A DNA stretch of 64,000 nucleotides from Janthinobacterium agaricidamnosum NBRC 102515 = DSM 9628. Lineage in GTDB: Bacteria; Pseudomonadota; Gammaproteobacteria; Burkholderiales; Burkholderiaceae_D. The stretch is taken from assembly GCF_000723165.1 (NCBI RefSeq), contig NZ_HG322949.1:5185052-5249051 (forward strand), given 5' to 3'. This document shows, piece after piece, positions 19,322 to 27,955 of this stretch. The notes beneath the pieces were generated by a model. That model had not been told where the DNA came from. It ran no database searches and saw nothing but the letters and a program-made list of their open reading frames with translations. Position 1 is the first letter of the stretch. Each line of letters starts with the position of its first letter. A program made the position numbers and the translations under genes.

Positions 19322-19948
19322 TTATATCGCTTGCGGTGCTTGCGGCGTATGCGCCAACTGGGGACTCTGGTACGTTTCCAGCAGGCGGTCGAAGCCCAGC
19401 CTGGTGCGCTCGACGCTGCCCGGCATGCGCAAGAAACGCGCATCGTGGTGCAACGCCAGAATCAGGCCATACATCTCGTACACCATTTGCCGTGCGTCGG
19501 TATCCGGCTTCAAGTCGCCGGTTTCTATCGATTGCTGCACGCTGCGCAGCAACGCGCCCTGCCATGCGCGCACCATGGCCACCAATTCCTCGCGGATCGG
19601 TCCGGGACGGTCGTCATACTCGACCGCGCCGCTGATGTAGATGCAGCCGGAGGCGATTTCGACGCTGACGCGCTTGATCCAGCGCGCAAACATCGCTTTC
19701 AAGCGCATGATGCCGCGCGTTTCCTGCATGCTCGGGAAGAAAACCTCTTGCTCGAAACGGTGGTGGTACAACTTGAGCACTTCCAGCTGCAAGTCTTCGC
19801 GCGAACCGAAGTGCGCGAAGACCCCCGATTTGCTCATGTTCATCTTGTCTGCGAGCAAGCCAATGGTCAGTCCTTCCAGGCCGTCGCGGCTGGATAAGTC
19901 CAGTGCCACATCGAGGATGGCTGCCCGTGTCAATTCGCCTTTGCGCAT
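19322..19948 (-). CDS. TetR-family regulator of the beta-oxidation operon
   Basis: 208-residue regulator. The N-terminal TetR helix-turn-helix is clear (ILDVALDLSSRDGLEGLTIG, then LLADKMNMSKSGVFAHFGSR, about residues 11-50), with a ligand-binding C-terminal domain of the TetR_C type. It is directly upstream of fadE on the same strand. By analogy with FadR/PsrA-like TetR proteins it should repress the fad genes until acyl-CoA binds; this is inference from position. An AT-rich stretch of 190 bp upstream (19949-20139) probably carries the operon promoter. Confidence 0.9.
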   Translation of the reverse strand: MRKGELTRAAILDVALDLSSRDGLEGLTIGLLADKMNMSKSGVFAHFGSREDLQLEVLKLYHHRFEQEVFFPSMQETRGIMRLKAMFARWIKRVSVEIASGCIYISGAVEYDDRPGPIREELVAMVRAWQGALLRSVQQSIETGDLKPDTDARQMVYEMYGLILALHHDARFLRMPGSVERTRLGFDRLLETYQSPQLAHTPQAPQAI

Positions 19949-20139
19949 GAATTTGGCTGAAGTATTAATAAGAGTACCGTATAAAAAAGTGAGGTGTAAT
20001 CCGCAGCAACAGAAATCTTCGTTAAAAAATTCCGAACGCTCGTACTATTATCCAGTAAGGCTTAAAAGTCAAACGGGAAGTTTAGAGGTCGCGTTCTATT
20101 GGTGCGGCGCAGCATAAAAGCGCCGTGGGCCAGCCTGGA

Positions 20140-20523
20140 TCAGCTGTCGCCGCTGGCCTTGCTGAGCTGGCGCCGGTCGCGTTTGGTGGGGCGTCCCTTG
20201 ATGGCCGCGCCCGGTTCGCGAAACAGCTTGCGCTGTTCGCTGTCATGCGCGCGGCGCGCGATGCTGGCCGGCGTTTCGGCATATAAAGTGCGGGCCACCG
20301 GCGCGGCGGCACGCTGGTCGGACAGGCCGGCCACGATCAGTTCCCAGGTATCCGAACCATTGTCTACCAGCAACTCGTCGCCCAGGTGCACCGGCCGCGC
20401 CGGCTTGACCTTGTCGCCGTTGACTTTCACTTTGCCACTATCGACCGCATCGCTGGCCAGGGTACGGGTCTTGAAGAAGCGCGCCGCCCACAACCATTTG
20501 TCGATACGTACAGGACCGTTCAT
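20140..20523 (-). CDS. hslR: Hsp15-like S4-domain RNA-binding protein
   Basis: 127-residue heat-shock protein that rescues stalled 50S subunits carrying peptidyl-tRNA. The S4 domain is at the N-terminus (RIDKWLWAARFFKTRTLASD, then AVDSGKVKVNGDKVKPARPV), and the basic C-terminal tail has RRAHDSEQRKLFREPG and KGRPTKRDRR, as in Hsp15. ATG overlaps the clsB stop by 4 nt, so it is translated with clsB. Confidence 0.92.
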   Translation of the reverse strand: MNGPVRIDKWLWAARFFKTRTLASDAVDSGKVKVNGDKVKPARPVHLGDELLVDNGSDTWELIVAGLSDQRAAAPVARTLYAETPASIARRAHDSEQRKLFREPGAAIKGRPTKRDRRQLSKASGDS

Positions 20524-21683
20524 GCGTATTTCCCCACAGCAAAAATACGCATGATAATCTTATATCCGAGGAAGGCGGCCTCATATCCGAGCCGGCGCCA
20601 GCGCCCGACATGGGCAAAATCGTCCTGGTGCACCACCACCCCGTCGGCGATGGCCTGTTCGATCTGCTGGCGCAGGGTGCACGCGAAGCCGGCGTCCTTG
20701 ATCACCACATTGGCTTCCTGGTTCAGGAACAGGCTCAGGCCGTCGACATTGCTCGACCCGACCGTGGCCCAGTCGTCGTCGATGACGGCGACCTTGGCGT
20801 GCAGCTGGGTCTTGTGGTATTCGACCACCTTGACGCCGGCCTCCAGCAACTTCGGATAAAACGAATGCGCCACCGCGTCTTGCAGCCAGATTTCGCCGAC
20901 CCCGATCAGCAGCACCACGTCGACGCCGCGCCGCGCGGCCGACGCCAGCGCCTCGCGGAATTTGCGGCCCGGCGCAAAGTATGGATTGGCCAGCAGCACG
21001 CTCTTGCGGGCCCGGCCCAGCGCCTGCAGGTAGGCGCGCTGGATGGTGCGCCGGTTGCGCAAATTGTCGCGCACCACGAAGCCGGCCATGACCGGGTTGT
21101 GCGCCAGCGCTTTATTGACGGCGCGCATTTCGCGGTACAGATTGATACGCTTGATCAAGTTCATCTTGCCCAGGCGCGCCCATTGCACTTGCGCTTCCTT
21201 GTGGATCACGTCGACCAGCGGGCCGCGCACCTGCACCGCAAAATCCCAGCGCGGCGCGGACAGGCTGATGCGGTGGTCGTAATCGCAAAACATATCGTCG
21301 TTGATATTGATGCCGCCGACAAAGGCGAGCTCGCGGTCGACCACGCAAATCTTGCGGTGGGTGCGCGTGATGCCACGGCGAAACCAGGCGTTGAAGATAC
21401 GGTGATGCACCTGCGCCGCTTCCAGCTGGGCATGCATGGCGTTGACGCGGCGGTTGCCGGTGCCATACCAGTCGGTAATCATGCATACCAGCAGACCACG
21501 ACCGGCCGCGCGTATCAGCGCGTCGAGCACGCTGGCCCCGGTGGCATCGGCGGCAAAGATATAGGTCTCGAAATAAATCTCGGACCTGGCGCCGTCGATC
21601 GCCGCGATCAGCGCCGGAAAGTAGTCGGTGCCGCTACGCAGCAGCTTGATATCGTTGTGGGCTATGAAATTGACTGATCGCAT
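20520..21683 (-). CDS. clsB: Cardiolipin synthase B (phospholipase D family)
   Basis: 387-residue enzyme making cardiolipin at the inner membrane. Two HKD motifs are complete: THRKICVVDRELAFVGGIN and LHAKVAVIDDDWATVGSSN. There are no N-terminal transmembrane helices, which separates ClsB from ClsA. The start is 9 bp after the endo/exonuclease stop, as in E. coli, where the clsB neighbour ybhP is of the same nuclease family. The stop overlaps hslR. Confidence 0.93.
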   Translation of the reverse strand: MRSVNFIAHNDIKLLRSGTDYFPALIAAIDGARSEIYFETYIFAADATGASVLDALIRAAGRGLLVCMITDWYGTGNRRVNAMHAQLEAAQVHHRIFNAWFRRGITRTHRKICVVDRELAFVGGININDDMFCDYDHRISLSAPRWDFAVQVRGPLVDVIHKEAQVQWARLGKMNLIKRINLYREMRAVNKALAHNPVMAGFVVRDNLRNRRTIQRAYLQALGRARKSVLLANPYFAPGRKFREALASAARRGVDVVLLIGVGEIWLQDAVAHSFYPKLLEAGVKVVEYHKTQLHAKVAVIDDDWATVGSSNVDGLSLFLNQEANVVIKDAGFACTLRQQIEQAIADGVVVHQDDFAHVGRWRRLGYEAAFLGYKIIMRIFAVGKYA

Positions 21684-21692
21684 AGGACCAGT

Positions 21693-22517
21693 CTACGCCA
21701 GTTTCAGCGACGCGACGATAGGGGCGTGGTCCGATAATTTGGCCCATAAAGTGCCGTGCATCACTTGCGCCGACTCGACCTGGAAACCGCGCACATAAAT
21801 CCGGTCCAGGCGGAACCATGGCAAGGCGGCCGGAAAAGTGCGCGCCGGTATCGGCGACAGATTGGTCTTGCGCCGCGCCAAGGTGCGCACCAGGTCGCCC
21901 AGCGCCGATTTCGATGCATGCTGGTCGAACACTTCGACCACGCCGAGCTGCTTGCGCAGCTTGTCGCTCAGGGTATTGCGCCAGTCGTTGAAATCGCCGG
22001 CGATGATCACCGGTTCGCCATCGGGCGCCGACGCCATCACCGCCTCGATCAAGGCCTCGGTCTGGCGCGAACGGCCAGCCTCGAACAAGCCCAGGTGCAC
22101 CACATAGCAATGCACGTCGGCGGCCGGCGTGCGCAACACGCAATGCAGGATGCCGCGTTGTTCGTATGCATGATCGGACACATCATGGTTATACATCGAG
22201 GCGATCGGATAGGCGCTCAGCAAGGCATTGCCGTGGTGGCCATGGTCATACACCGCATTCATGCCGTAGGCCGCATGCAGGTGGCGCGATTCGCCGGAAA
22301 AAAACTCGTGCTGAGCCGCTTGCGGCCAATGCTTGTGGCCATGTTTCTCGGCGCCGAAACGGGCAGCCTTGCGGTCGTGCTTGCCCTGCACCTCTTGCAA
22401 AAAGACCACTTCGGCGTCGAACAAGCCGATCGCTTGCTTCAGGGCATGTACCCTGGGCAGCCCGCGAACCGACGAGACGCCCTTGTGGATGTTATAAGTT
22501 GCTACGCGGATTTTCAT
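21693..22517 (-). CDS. Endonuclease/exonuclease/phosphatase family protein (YbhP-like)
   Basis: 274-residue metal-dependent hydrolase of the DNase I-like fold. Motifs: VATYNIHKG (Asn/His), VVFLQEVQG (catalytic Glu), GNALLSAYPI, VIIAGDFNDWRNT and the terminal LSDHAPIVASL. E. coli YbhP is encoded beside clsB in the same arrangement and may act on phospholipid- or nucleic-acid-related phosphodiesters. No signal peptide. Confidence 0.9.
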   Translation of the reverse strand: MKIRVATYNIHKGVSSVRGLPRVHALKQAIGLFDAEVVFLQEVQGKHDRKAARFGAEKHGHKHWPQAAQHEFFSGESRHLHAAYGMNAVYDHGHHGNALLSAYPIASMYNHDVSDHAYEQRGILHCVLRTPAADVHCYVVHLGLFEAGRSRQTEALIEAVMASAPDGEPVIIAGDFNDWRNTLSDKLRKQLGVVEVFDQHASKSALGDLVRTLARRKTNLSPIPARTFPAALPWFRLDRIYVRGFQVESAQVMHGTLWAKLSDHAPIVASLKLA

Positions 22518-22581
22518 GGGATGATTCTACCCCCAGTCGGCCGTTTGTGCGCTGCAACTCAATCGTGCGCTCAGCCTGGCG

Positions 22582-23961
22582 TCAGGTTTTTTTCGGCGCT
22601 GGCTCCAGCGCGGTGCCCTCGTCGCCGCCGTCCGCTTCCTGCTCCTCTTCGTCGTGAGCGGCGTAATGGCAAGCCGGCGGCAGCAGATTGGCCGGCAACG
22701 CCACATTCACATTGCAATTCCAGTGGCCGAGATGGGCGCTGCTGTTCGGCACCAGTTCGATTTCCACTCCCATCATCGGCGCCGCCAGGACGATCGTCAG
22801 TGCGCCGTTCTCGGGCGCGATGCCGATCTCGTAGACGGCCGGACTGGTGGCCGTAAAACCGGCCTCGTTCATGTCTTCCGGCAAGCGTTGATGCTTGCCG
22901 ACAAAGGCCGTCACATATTCGCCGGCGGCCATGCCATGCGCATACGCGGCGGCGATCAATGCTTGCTGCTGCGCTTCCGGCATTTCTTCCTGATACGCGG
23001 TCGAGGTCGCTTCTTGGCTGGCGTTGCGGAAATGCTGGTAAGCGGGCAGCGCCAGCGCAAACAGCACCAGCGCCAGGTAGCTGTAGACGATCAGGCCGCC
23101 GAGCACGCCAAAGCCGGTGCGCGGCACCAGCGCGGCGAAGAACCAGGCCAGCGGATGACGCCGCGGGAACGTCGCGGCATCGCCGCTGCGCACGCGCGCG
23201 AAGCGCTTGCTGAGCCATGGATAGTCGCCGGTCAATTCATTGAGCGACATCCAGAAACCGCCGCTGGCGCCGCTTTGCGCGATGTACGCGTCGAAATTGA
23301 TGGTCTTCCAGCGCTTGCCGCCGGCGGCCAATACCGCCAGCGCATGCAGCGCGCTGCGGCTGTCGTCGCAGCACGCCAGGCCATACTGGTCGCAAGTGTA
23401 TTCACGGGCCCGCGAATAAGCCGAACCCAGCAATGGCGTCAGCATCATCGTGCCGATCCACCAGTGGCGCACCAGGTGCTTTTGCACGATATGGCCCAGT
23501 TCGTGGCCGATATAAAAATTCAGCGCTGGCGGGTCGTCTTGCAGCGCATCGACGACATCGCTCAGCAGCACCACATAATTGCGGCGCAGGAAACGGGTGG
23601 CAAAGGCGTTTAATACGCCATTGCCCGTCATCACATAAAACTCTGGCCGCTGCGGCAAGCCGACCGCATCGCAGCAGGCATTGAAACGCGCATGCAGGTC
23701 GGGAAATTGTTGCGCGCCGACCTTGACACCATGACCTTGCAGATGCGACATGAAATACGAATGGGCCGCCAGGCCGAACACATACAGCAGCGCCAGCAGC
23801 AGCCACACCAGCCCGACCGTGGCGACCGTCAAGGCCAGCCAGAACAGCGCCGACAGCACCAGCAAGATGGTGAACAGCTTCTGTTCCTTCGGATACACGC
23901 GGATCGCACCGGGCGCTGAAAACGGCGCCGGCTCGGCCGGCCTTACAAAACCTTCATCCAT
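22582..23961 (-). CDS. M48-family membrane metallopeptidase
   Basis: 459-residue zinc protease related to HtpX/Ste24. The HExxH motif is in YIGHELGHIVQKH (about residue 152), and the third ligand probably in YSRAREYTCDQYGLAC. Strongly hydrophobic segments lie around residues 30-70 and 275-300, so it is an integral membrane protein. The C-terminus is acidic and has no known domain. It is the first gene of a block with the ModA-like protein and TonB receptor that interrupts the usual nudB/nuclease neighbourhood; no functional link to them is visible. Confidence 0.87.
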   Translation of the reverse strand: MDEGFVRPAEPAPFSAPGAIRVYPKEQKLFTILLVLSALFWLALTVATVGLVWLLLALLYVFGLAAHSYFMSHLQGHGVKVGAQQFPDLHARFNACCDAVGLPQRPEFYVMTGNGVLNAFATRFLRRNYVVLLSDVVDALQDDPPALNFYIGHELGHIVQKHLVRHWWIGTMMLTPLLGSAYSRAREYTCDQYGLACCDDSRSALHALAVLAAGGKRWKTINFDAYIAQSGASGGFWMSLNELTGDYPWLSKRFARVRSGDAATFPRRHPLAWFFAALVPRTGFGVLGGLIVYSYLALVLFALALPAYQHFRNASQEATSTAYQEEMPEAQQQALIAAAYAHGMAAGEYVTAFVGKHQRLPEDMNEAGFTATSPAVYEIGIAPENGALTIVLAAPMMGVEIELVPNSSAHLGHWNCNVNVALPANLLPPACHYAAHDEEEQEADGGDEGTALEPAPKKT

Positions 23962-24068
23962 TATTACCTCGTCGACTCATCAAGAAGGGAAAGGCGGCGC
24001 CAGCCTTTGGCGCCATGGCCAATCCGCAAGAGTCCGCGAGTCTACAGCACAATGGTATTTTATGTGAT

Positions 24069-24929
24069 TCATTTGACAATCAAATGAATCACCGTCTCCG
24101 ATGAATCTGGCGACGCCAGGGCGACCGGCACAAAACCATAATCGGCCATGATGCGCTGCGCCCTGGCCGTCATCAGGTACAGCGCAAAACGCGATGCTTC
24201 CGGGCGCTGCTGCCCAGCCCGATTGACAACGGTAAGTCCGTAATCGGGCACGATGGCCAGTGATGGCGGCATGCCGACCTGGTCGCTGGCCGGATCGGGC
24301 AAACGCTGGGCGCTCGGCAAGCGCGAACTGCAATAACCGAGGAAGATATCGACCTGGCCGGTCTCGAAATAATATTTGACGGCGTTCTTGCCAGCCGGCA
24401 CAGGCGGACTGGCCGGACCGCCGACCAGTTGCCGGGCCTTCGCTTCAAGGATGGCGCGGGCGCCCGGCTGCACCTGTTCCGCCTTGGCAAACAATTTCCA
24501 CGCATAATCGCCACCCGGATCGGCTTTCGGCGTCGACGTGCCGAGCTTGACGGCCGGGTCCAGCAGCTTGGCCAGCAAGTTAGCCGGCGTCGCCTTCAGA
24601 TCGGCACGAACCGTCGCGCAGACGCCGTTGCGCACAAACACCAGCGGCGCGGCAGCCTTGCCAAGGCTGAATAAACGCTGCGGACTGTCCATGTCGGCCG
24701 AGATGAAGACATCGGCCACGGCGCCCTGCTCTATGCGCTCGCGCAACAAGCCGGCCGGACCGAACACCGGCTCCACCACCACGCCGGTATCGGCCTGGTA
24801 TTGCCGGATCACGGCCGTCAAGGCGCCGGTCAGGCTGCCGGCGGCATACAGTTTGACGGGCTCGGCCGCGATGGCGGCAGTCCCGATGGCGCCCAGCAAG
24901 ACCGCCAGCAACGATTTTTGAATCGACAT
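24069..24929 (-). CDS. ModA-like periplasmic oxyanion-binding protein
   Basis: 286-residue type II periplasmic binding protein of the molybdate-binding (SBP_bac_11) group. It has a signal peptide (about residues 1-21, ending AIAAE), then LYAAGSLTGALTAVIRQYQA, the FGPAGLLRERIEQGAVADVF segment and ISADMDSPQRL, which match ModA proteins (ligand serines, ADVFxSA). It follows the TonB receptor by 9 bp and must be cotranslated with it. No modBC permease genes are in the window. A ModE-like operator ahead of the pair supports a molybdenum (or tungsten) link; the ligand itself is inferred. Confidence 0.83.
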   Translation of the reverse strand: MSIQKSLLAVLLGAIGTAAIAAEPVKLYAAGSLTGALTAVIRQYQADTGVVVEPVFGPAGLLRERIEQGAVADVFISADMDSPQRLFSLGKAAAPLVFVRNGVCATVRADLKATPANLLAKLLDPAVKLGTSTPKADPGGDYAWKLFAKAEQVQPGARAILEAKARQLVGGPASPPVPAGKNAVKYYFETGQVDIFLGYCSSRLPSAQRLPDPASDQVGMPPSLAIVPDYGLTVVNRAGQQRPEASRFALYLMTARAQRIMADYGFVPVALASPDSSETVIHLIVK

Positions 24930-24938
24930 GGATGTTCC

Positions 24939-27056
24939 TTAGAAATTGACTTGCACTGAAGCGCGCACGGTGCGCGGTGCGCCCAGCGTGCCGGTACCGC
25001 TGCCGCTGCCGGTATAACCGTTTTGGCCGCCAGGCGTGATGTTGGCCCAGTACTGGCGGTCGCCGATGTTGCGCGCCGACAAGCTCCAGGTCGCAGCCTT
25101 GCCTATCAGCTTGCCGGCATAGCGCACACCGAGGTCGGCGATGGTGTAGCCCGGCACCCAGTCGGTATTGCTGTTGTTGCCTGGACGCTGGCCCAGGTAA
25201 TTCAAGTTCAGGCTGACAGTCAGGCCCGGCACGAACGGCGCGCGGTATTCGGCCAGCAGGTTGGCGGCGCTGCGCGACAGGCCGAGGATTTGCGTCTCGC
25301 TGGTCGCCGCCGCACCGGTATTGCCGAGGCGCGGATCTAGCCAGGTGACACCGCCGTACAGGGTCACGTCGCGGCCGACGGCCGTGTTGAACATCAGTTC
25401 GATACCGCGGTTGACTTGCTCGCCTTGCACCTGGAATACATTGTTGGCGCCGGTATAAGCGAATGGCCGTTCGATGCGGAACAGCGCCGCCGACAGGTTG
25501 ACCTTCGACCACTCGACCTTGTAGCCCAGCTCCCATTGCCTGCTGCGGTAAGGCGCCAGGCTGCTGCCGGCATTGAGCGTGCCGGCCGGCGCAAAATCGC
25601 CCTGCTGCAAGCTGCCGGCATAGGTGAGGTAGGCCGACATGTTGTGCCGTGGTTTGTACATCAGGCTGGCGCTCGGGCTGATACCGCTGTCGTCATAATC
25701 CGAGGTGGCCGCGCCCGTCTTGTTGTAGTTGCGCGACGAGATCCAGCTTTGGCTGGCCACCGCCTGCACCGACCACACATCGTTGACATGGATGGTGTCG
25801 CCCAGCGTCAGCGACTGCTGGCGGGTCACGGCGGCGCGGTAACGGTAACGGAAATCGGGCCAGGCCGCTTGTGCGAACACCAGCGGATTTTGCAGGCTGG
25901 CCTTGCCCAGCGTAATCGCGCCGGTCTGGAACGGCGTGTAACGTTCCCAGTCAAAACCGGTATTGGCCAGCACGATCTCGTGGCGCAAGCCCCCGGCTTG
26001 CACCCGGCCATTCAGCGCGATCGTATTGCTGACGATGCTATCGAGGCTGAAGGTGGTGGTGGCGGCGGTGGTGGTGTAAGCGCCGGCATTATTGGTCAGC
26101 GTATTGGTCGGCACCGTCGAGGCGCGGTCGCTGTTCTGGCGCAACATACCGGCCGTCAAATGCCAGTCCGGGCTGAAATCATGGCGCAGGCGCAAGCTGC
26201 CCATGTCCGTCACATTGTCGTCGCCGGCATACGGCTGGCCATAACCGACCGTGCTGGCCGACGGTGCGCTGGGGAACTTGACGTTGGGCGCCAGCGAAAA
26301 CGTGCCGGGCAAGCCCATGCTGACGTAATGATAGGTGCTGGCGTTGGTTTCCAGTACCGTGCCCGGCGCCAATTGCACGTCGAACGCCAGGCTGATCAGT
26401 TTGCGGCGCTGATGGCTGAAATCGACATAACCGTCGCCCTGGTCGTCCAGCAAGTTGATCCGATAGCCGTAACGCCCATCGTCGCCGACGTGGCCGCTCA
26501 AGTCGGCGGCGGCCATGCCCTGCCCTTTGCTGGCATACCCCAGCGTGACCTGGCGCAAGGTGTCGGCGGTCGGACGTTTCAGCACATAGTTGAAGGTACC
26601 GGCAGGATTCGCCGGACCGTACAGCGCACCGGCCAGGCCGTTCAGCACTTCGATGCGCTCGAACTGCTCCACCGGAAAGTCGGTGGTGCTGGCCATGTTC
26701 AAGCCGTCGATGCGGGTATTCTGCACCACGCCCGCTTGCAGGCCGCGTGTTTGCGGACGGATATTCTCGCCCTGCACCGACGGCAAGTAACGGAATACTT
26801 CCTTGACGCTTTTTAGTTGCTGGCTGGCGATGAACTCGGACGAGATCGCATTGATCGAATACGGCGTATCGAGCATCGCCTGCTGGCCCAGCGGCCCCAT
26901 GCTGGCGCTAGCGACGCGGTAGGCGTTTTCAGCCGTGCCGCTGACGATGATTTGGTCCGCTCCGGCGTCGGCGGCATGGACGGAACAACTGGCGGCGGCA
27001 ATGGCGATGGCGGATAAACGGAGTATACGACGTGCAACAGACTGACGGCTGATCAT
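24939..27056 (-). CDS. TonB-dependent receptor paired with ModA-like protein
   Basis: 705-residue receptor of the siderophore type. A signal peptide (about residues 8-28, ending SCSVHA) is followed by the plug with LDTPYSINAISSEFIASQQL, VQNTRIDGLNM, QFERIEVLNGLAGALYGPAN and PAGTFNYVLKRPT, and by a barrel ending in VRASVQVNF with the terminal Phe. Start ATG 27056 has AAGGA 4 nt upstream; the in-frame TTG at 27074 is less likely. With the ModA-like gene it forms a two-gene operon under a ModE-type palindrome, so I infer uptake of a molybdenum-containing complex (for example a catecholate carrying molybdate) and not iron alone. Confidence 0.9.
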   Translation of the reverse strand: MISRQSVARRILRLSAIAIAAASCSVHAADAGADQIIVSGTAENAYRVASASMGPLGQQAMLDTPYSINAISSEFIASQQLKSVKEVFRYLPSVQGENIRPQTRGLQAGVVQNTRIDGLNMASTTDFPVEQFERIEVLNGLAGALYGPANPAGTFNYVLKRPTADTLRQVTLGYASKGQGMAAADLSGHVGDDGRYGYRINLLDDQGDGYVDFSHQRRKLISLAFDVQLAPGTVLETNASTYHYVSMGLPGTFSLAPNVKFPSAPSASTVGYGQPYAGDDNVTDMGSLRLRHDFSPDWHLTAGMLRQNSDRASTVPTNTLTNNAGAYTTTAATTTFSLDSIVSNTIALNGRVQAGGLRHEIVLANTGFDWERYTPFQTGAITLGKASLQNPLVFAQAAWPDFRYRYRAAVTRQQSLTLGDTIHVNDVWSVQAVASQSWISSRNYNKTGAATSDYDDSGISPSASLMYKPRHNMSAYLTYAGSLQQGDFAPAGTLNAGSSLAPYRSRQWELGYKVEWSKVNLSAALFRIERPFAYTGANNVFQVQGEQVNRGIELMFNTAVGRDVTLYGGVTWLDPRLGNTGAAATSETQILGLSRSAANLLAEYRAPFVPGLTVSLNLNYLGQRPGNNSNTDWVPGYTIADLGVRYAGKLIGKAATWSLSARNIGDRQYWANITPGGQNGYTGSGSGTGTLGAPRTVRASVQVNF

Positions 27057-27098
27057 GATTTCCTTGGTTGACAACGGGGAGATATGGGGAGGAGGTAG

Positions 27099-27122
27099 CG
27101 CTATATATCAAATTATATAGCG
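27099..27122. promoter_or_regulatory. ModE-type operator before the TonB/ModA-like operon
   Basis: Perfect inverted repeat: arms CGCTATATA and TATATAGCG with a 6-nt spacer, ending 42 nt upstream of the receptor start. This agrees closely with the known ModE recognition pattern (CGxTATATA, 6-nt gap, TATATAxCG) that represses molybdate uptake genes when molybdate is plentiful. No modE gene is in the window. Confidence 0.75.
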
Positions 27123-27255
27123 ATCTTGAAACCCGCACAGGCAGCGGCTCTGACGCTATCAACTTGATATAACTTTCTTATAATGAAGTTCAAATCAAGT
27201 TCAAAAAACGTCTTGAACAGCCGTCCGGATGCCTCCGTTAAAGCACAGGAAAAAT

Positions 27256-27714
27256 TTAAGACGGGGACGCCAATTGCCGCGGCAATTGCAAAATCGCTTC
27301 CGCGTTCGACGACGAGAAGCATTTGTCGGCCGCTTCCAGATAAGGCAGCCACACATATTGCAAATGTTCGCGCGGACTCAGCGTGACGCCGATGTCGCGC
27401 GGCACTTGCACGCTGAACACATGTTCGGTGTTGTGCATGACGCCCGGTGCATAGCGGTGGCGCCAGACCGGATAGATTTCATAGATATTCGACACTTGCC
27501 AATCGCGCAGGCGGATCTGCAGACCATCGGCGGCGATGCCGGTTTCCTCGAACAATTCGCGCACTGCGGTATCGCGCAGGGACTCGTTGGGCGCGTCGAG
27601 CGAACCGGTCACCGATTGCCAGAAGCCGGGCTGGCCGGCACGCTCGATCAGCAGCACCTGCAAGTCGGCGGTATGAATCACGACCAGCACGGAAACGGGA
27701 ATTTTATGGGTCAT
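27256..27714 (-). CDS. nudB: Dihydroneopterin triphosphate pyrophosphatase (Nudix)
   Basis: 152-residue Nudix hydrolase for the second step of folate synthesis. It has PVSVLVVIHT, then WQSVTGSLD and the Nudix box helix TAVRELFEETGIAADG (about residues 49-64). The NudB-specific parts IYPVWRHRYAPGVMHNTEHVF and LSPREHLQYVWLPYLEA separate it from other Nudix proteins. It follows aspS, as in many betaproteobacteria, but a mobile repeat and the aspS terminator now stand between them. The start is only 14 bp behind the terminator, so its promoter is not obvious. Confidence 0.92.
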   Translation of the reverse strand: MTHKIPVSVLVVIHTADLQVLLIERAGQPGFWQSVTGSLDAPNESLRDTAVRELFEETGIAADGLQIRLRDWQVSNIYEIYPVWRHRYAPGVMHNTEHVFSVQVPRDIGVTLSPREHLQYVWLPYLEAADKCFSSSNAEAILQLPRQLASPS

Positions 27715-27727
27715 ATCAAGAATGAAA

Positions 27728-27748
27728 AAGGCGCCTCGTCAGCGCCTT
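27728..27748 (-). terminator. Rho-independent terminator of aspS, displaced by a repeat element
   Basis: Read on the minus strand: stem AAGGCGC / GCGCCTT with a 7-nt loop followed by a T-run. It lies after the MITE-like element inserted directly behind the aspS stop, so it was presumably adjacent to aspS before insertion. Confidence 0.65.
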
Positions 27749-27797
27749 GCATAGCATTCAGAAATCATGGCCGCCCCGGCGGCGGCCATCGTGCTTA

Positions 27798-27955
27798 GAG
27801 CCTATCCCAGTAGATGAATACGCCCTCTTCTGGCGCCCCTCAGGAACGGGGACTGCGTTGATCGTCGTCGCGTGGCTCGCCACGCTTCCTCCTCACGCCT
27901 GGTCCGCGCTCCTGATGCGCGGCCAGAACAAGACGCTCACTACTGGGATAGGCTC
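27798..27955. mobile_element. MITE-like repeat, complete copy
   Basis: 158-bp element with perfect terminal inverted repeats GAGCCTATCCCAGTAG / CTACTGGGATAGGCTC (16 bp each), flanked on both sides by TTA, the likely 3-bp target duplication. One of the TTAs is the reverse of the aspS stop codon TAA. It contains an internal hairpin GCGTGGC / GCCACGC and no plausible gene. A second copy in opposite orientation, lacking one end, lies at 36400. A mobilising transposase is not in the window. Confidence 0.8.

Noticed and set aside
26041..26110. GGTGGCGGCGG-like short repeat inside the TonB receptor gene
   Set aside because: In-frame Thr/Ala-rich loop codons of the receptor; not a microsatellite expansion of note.
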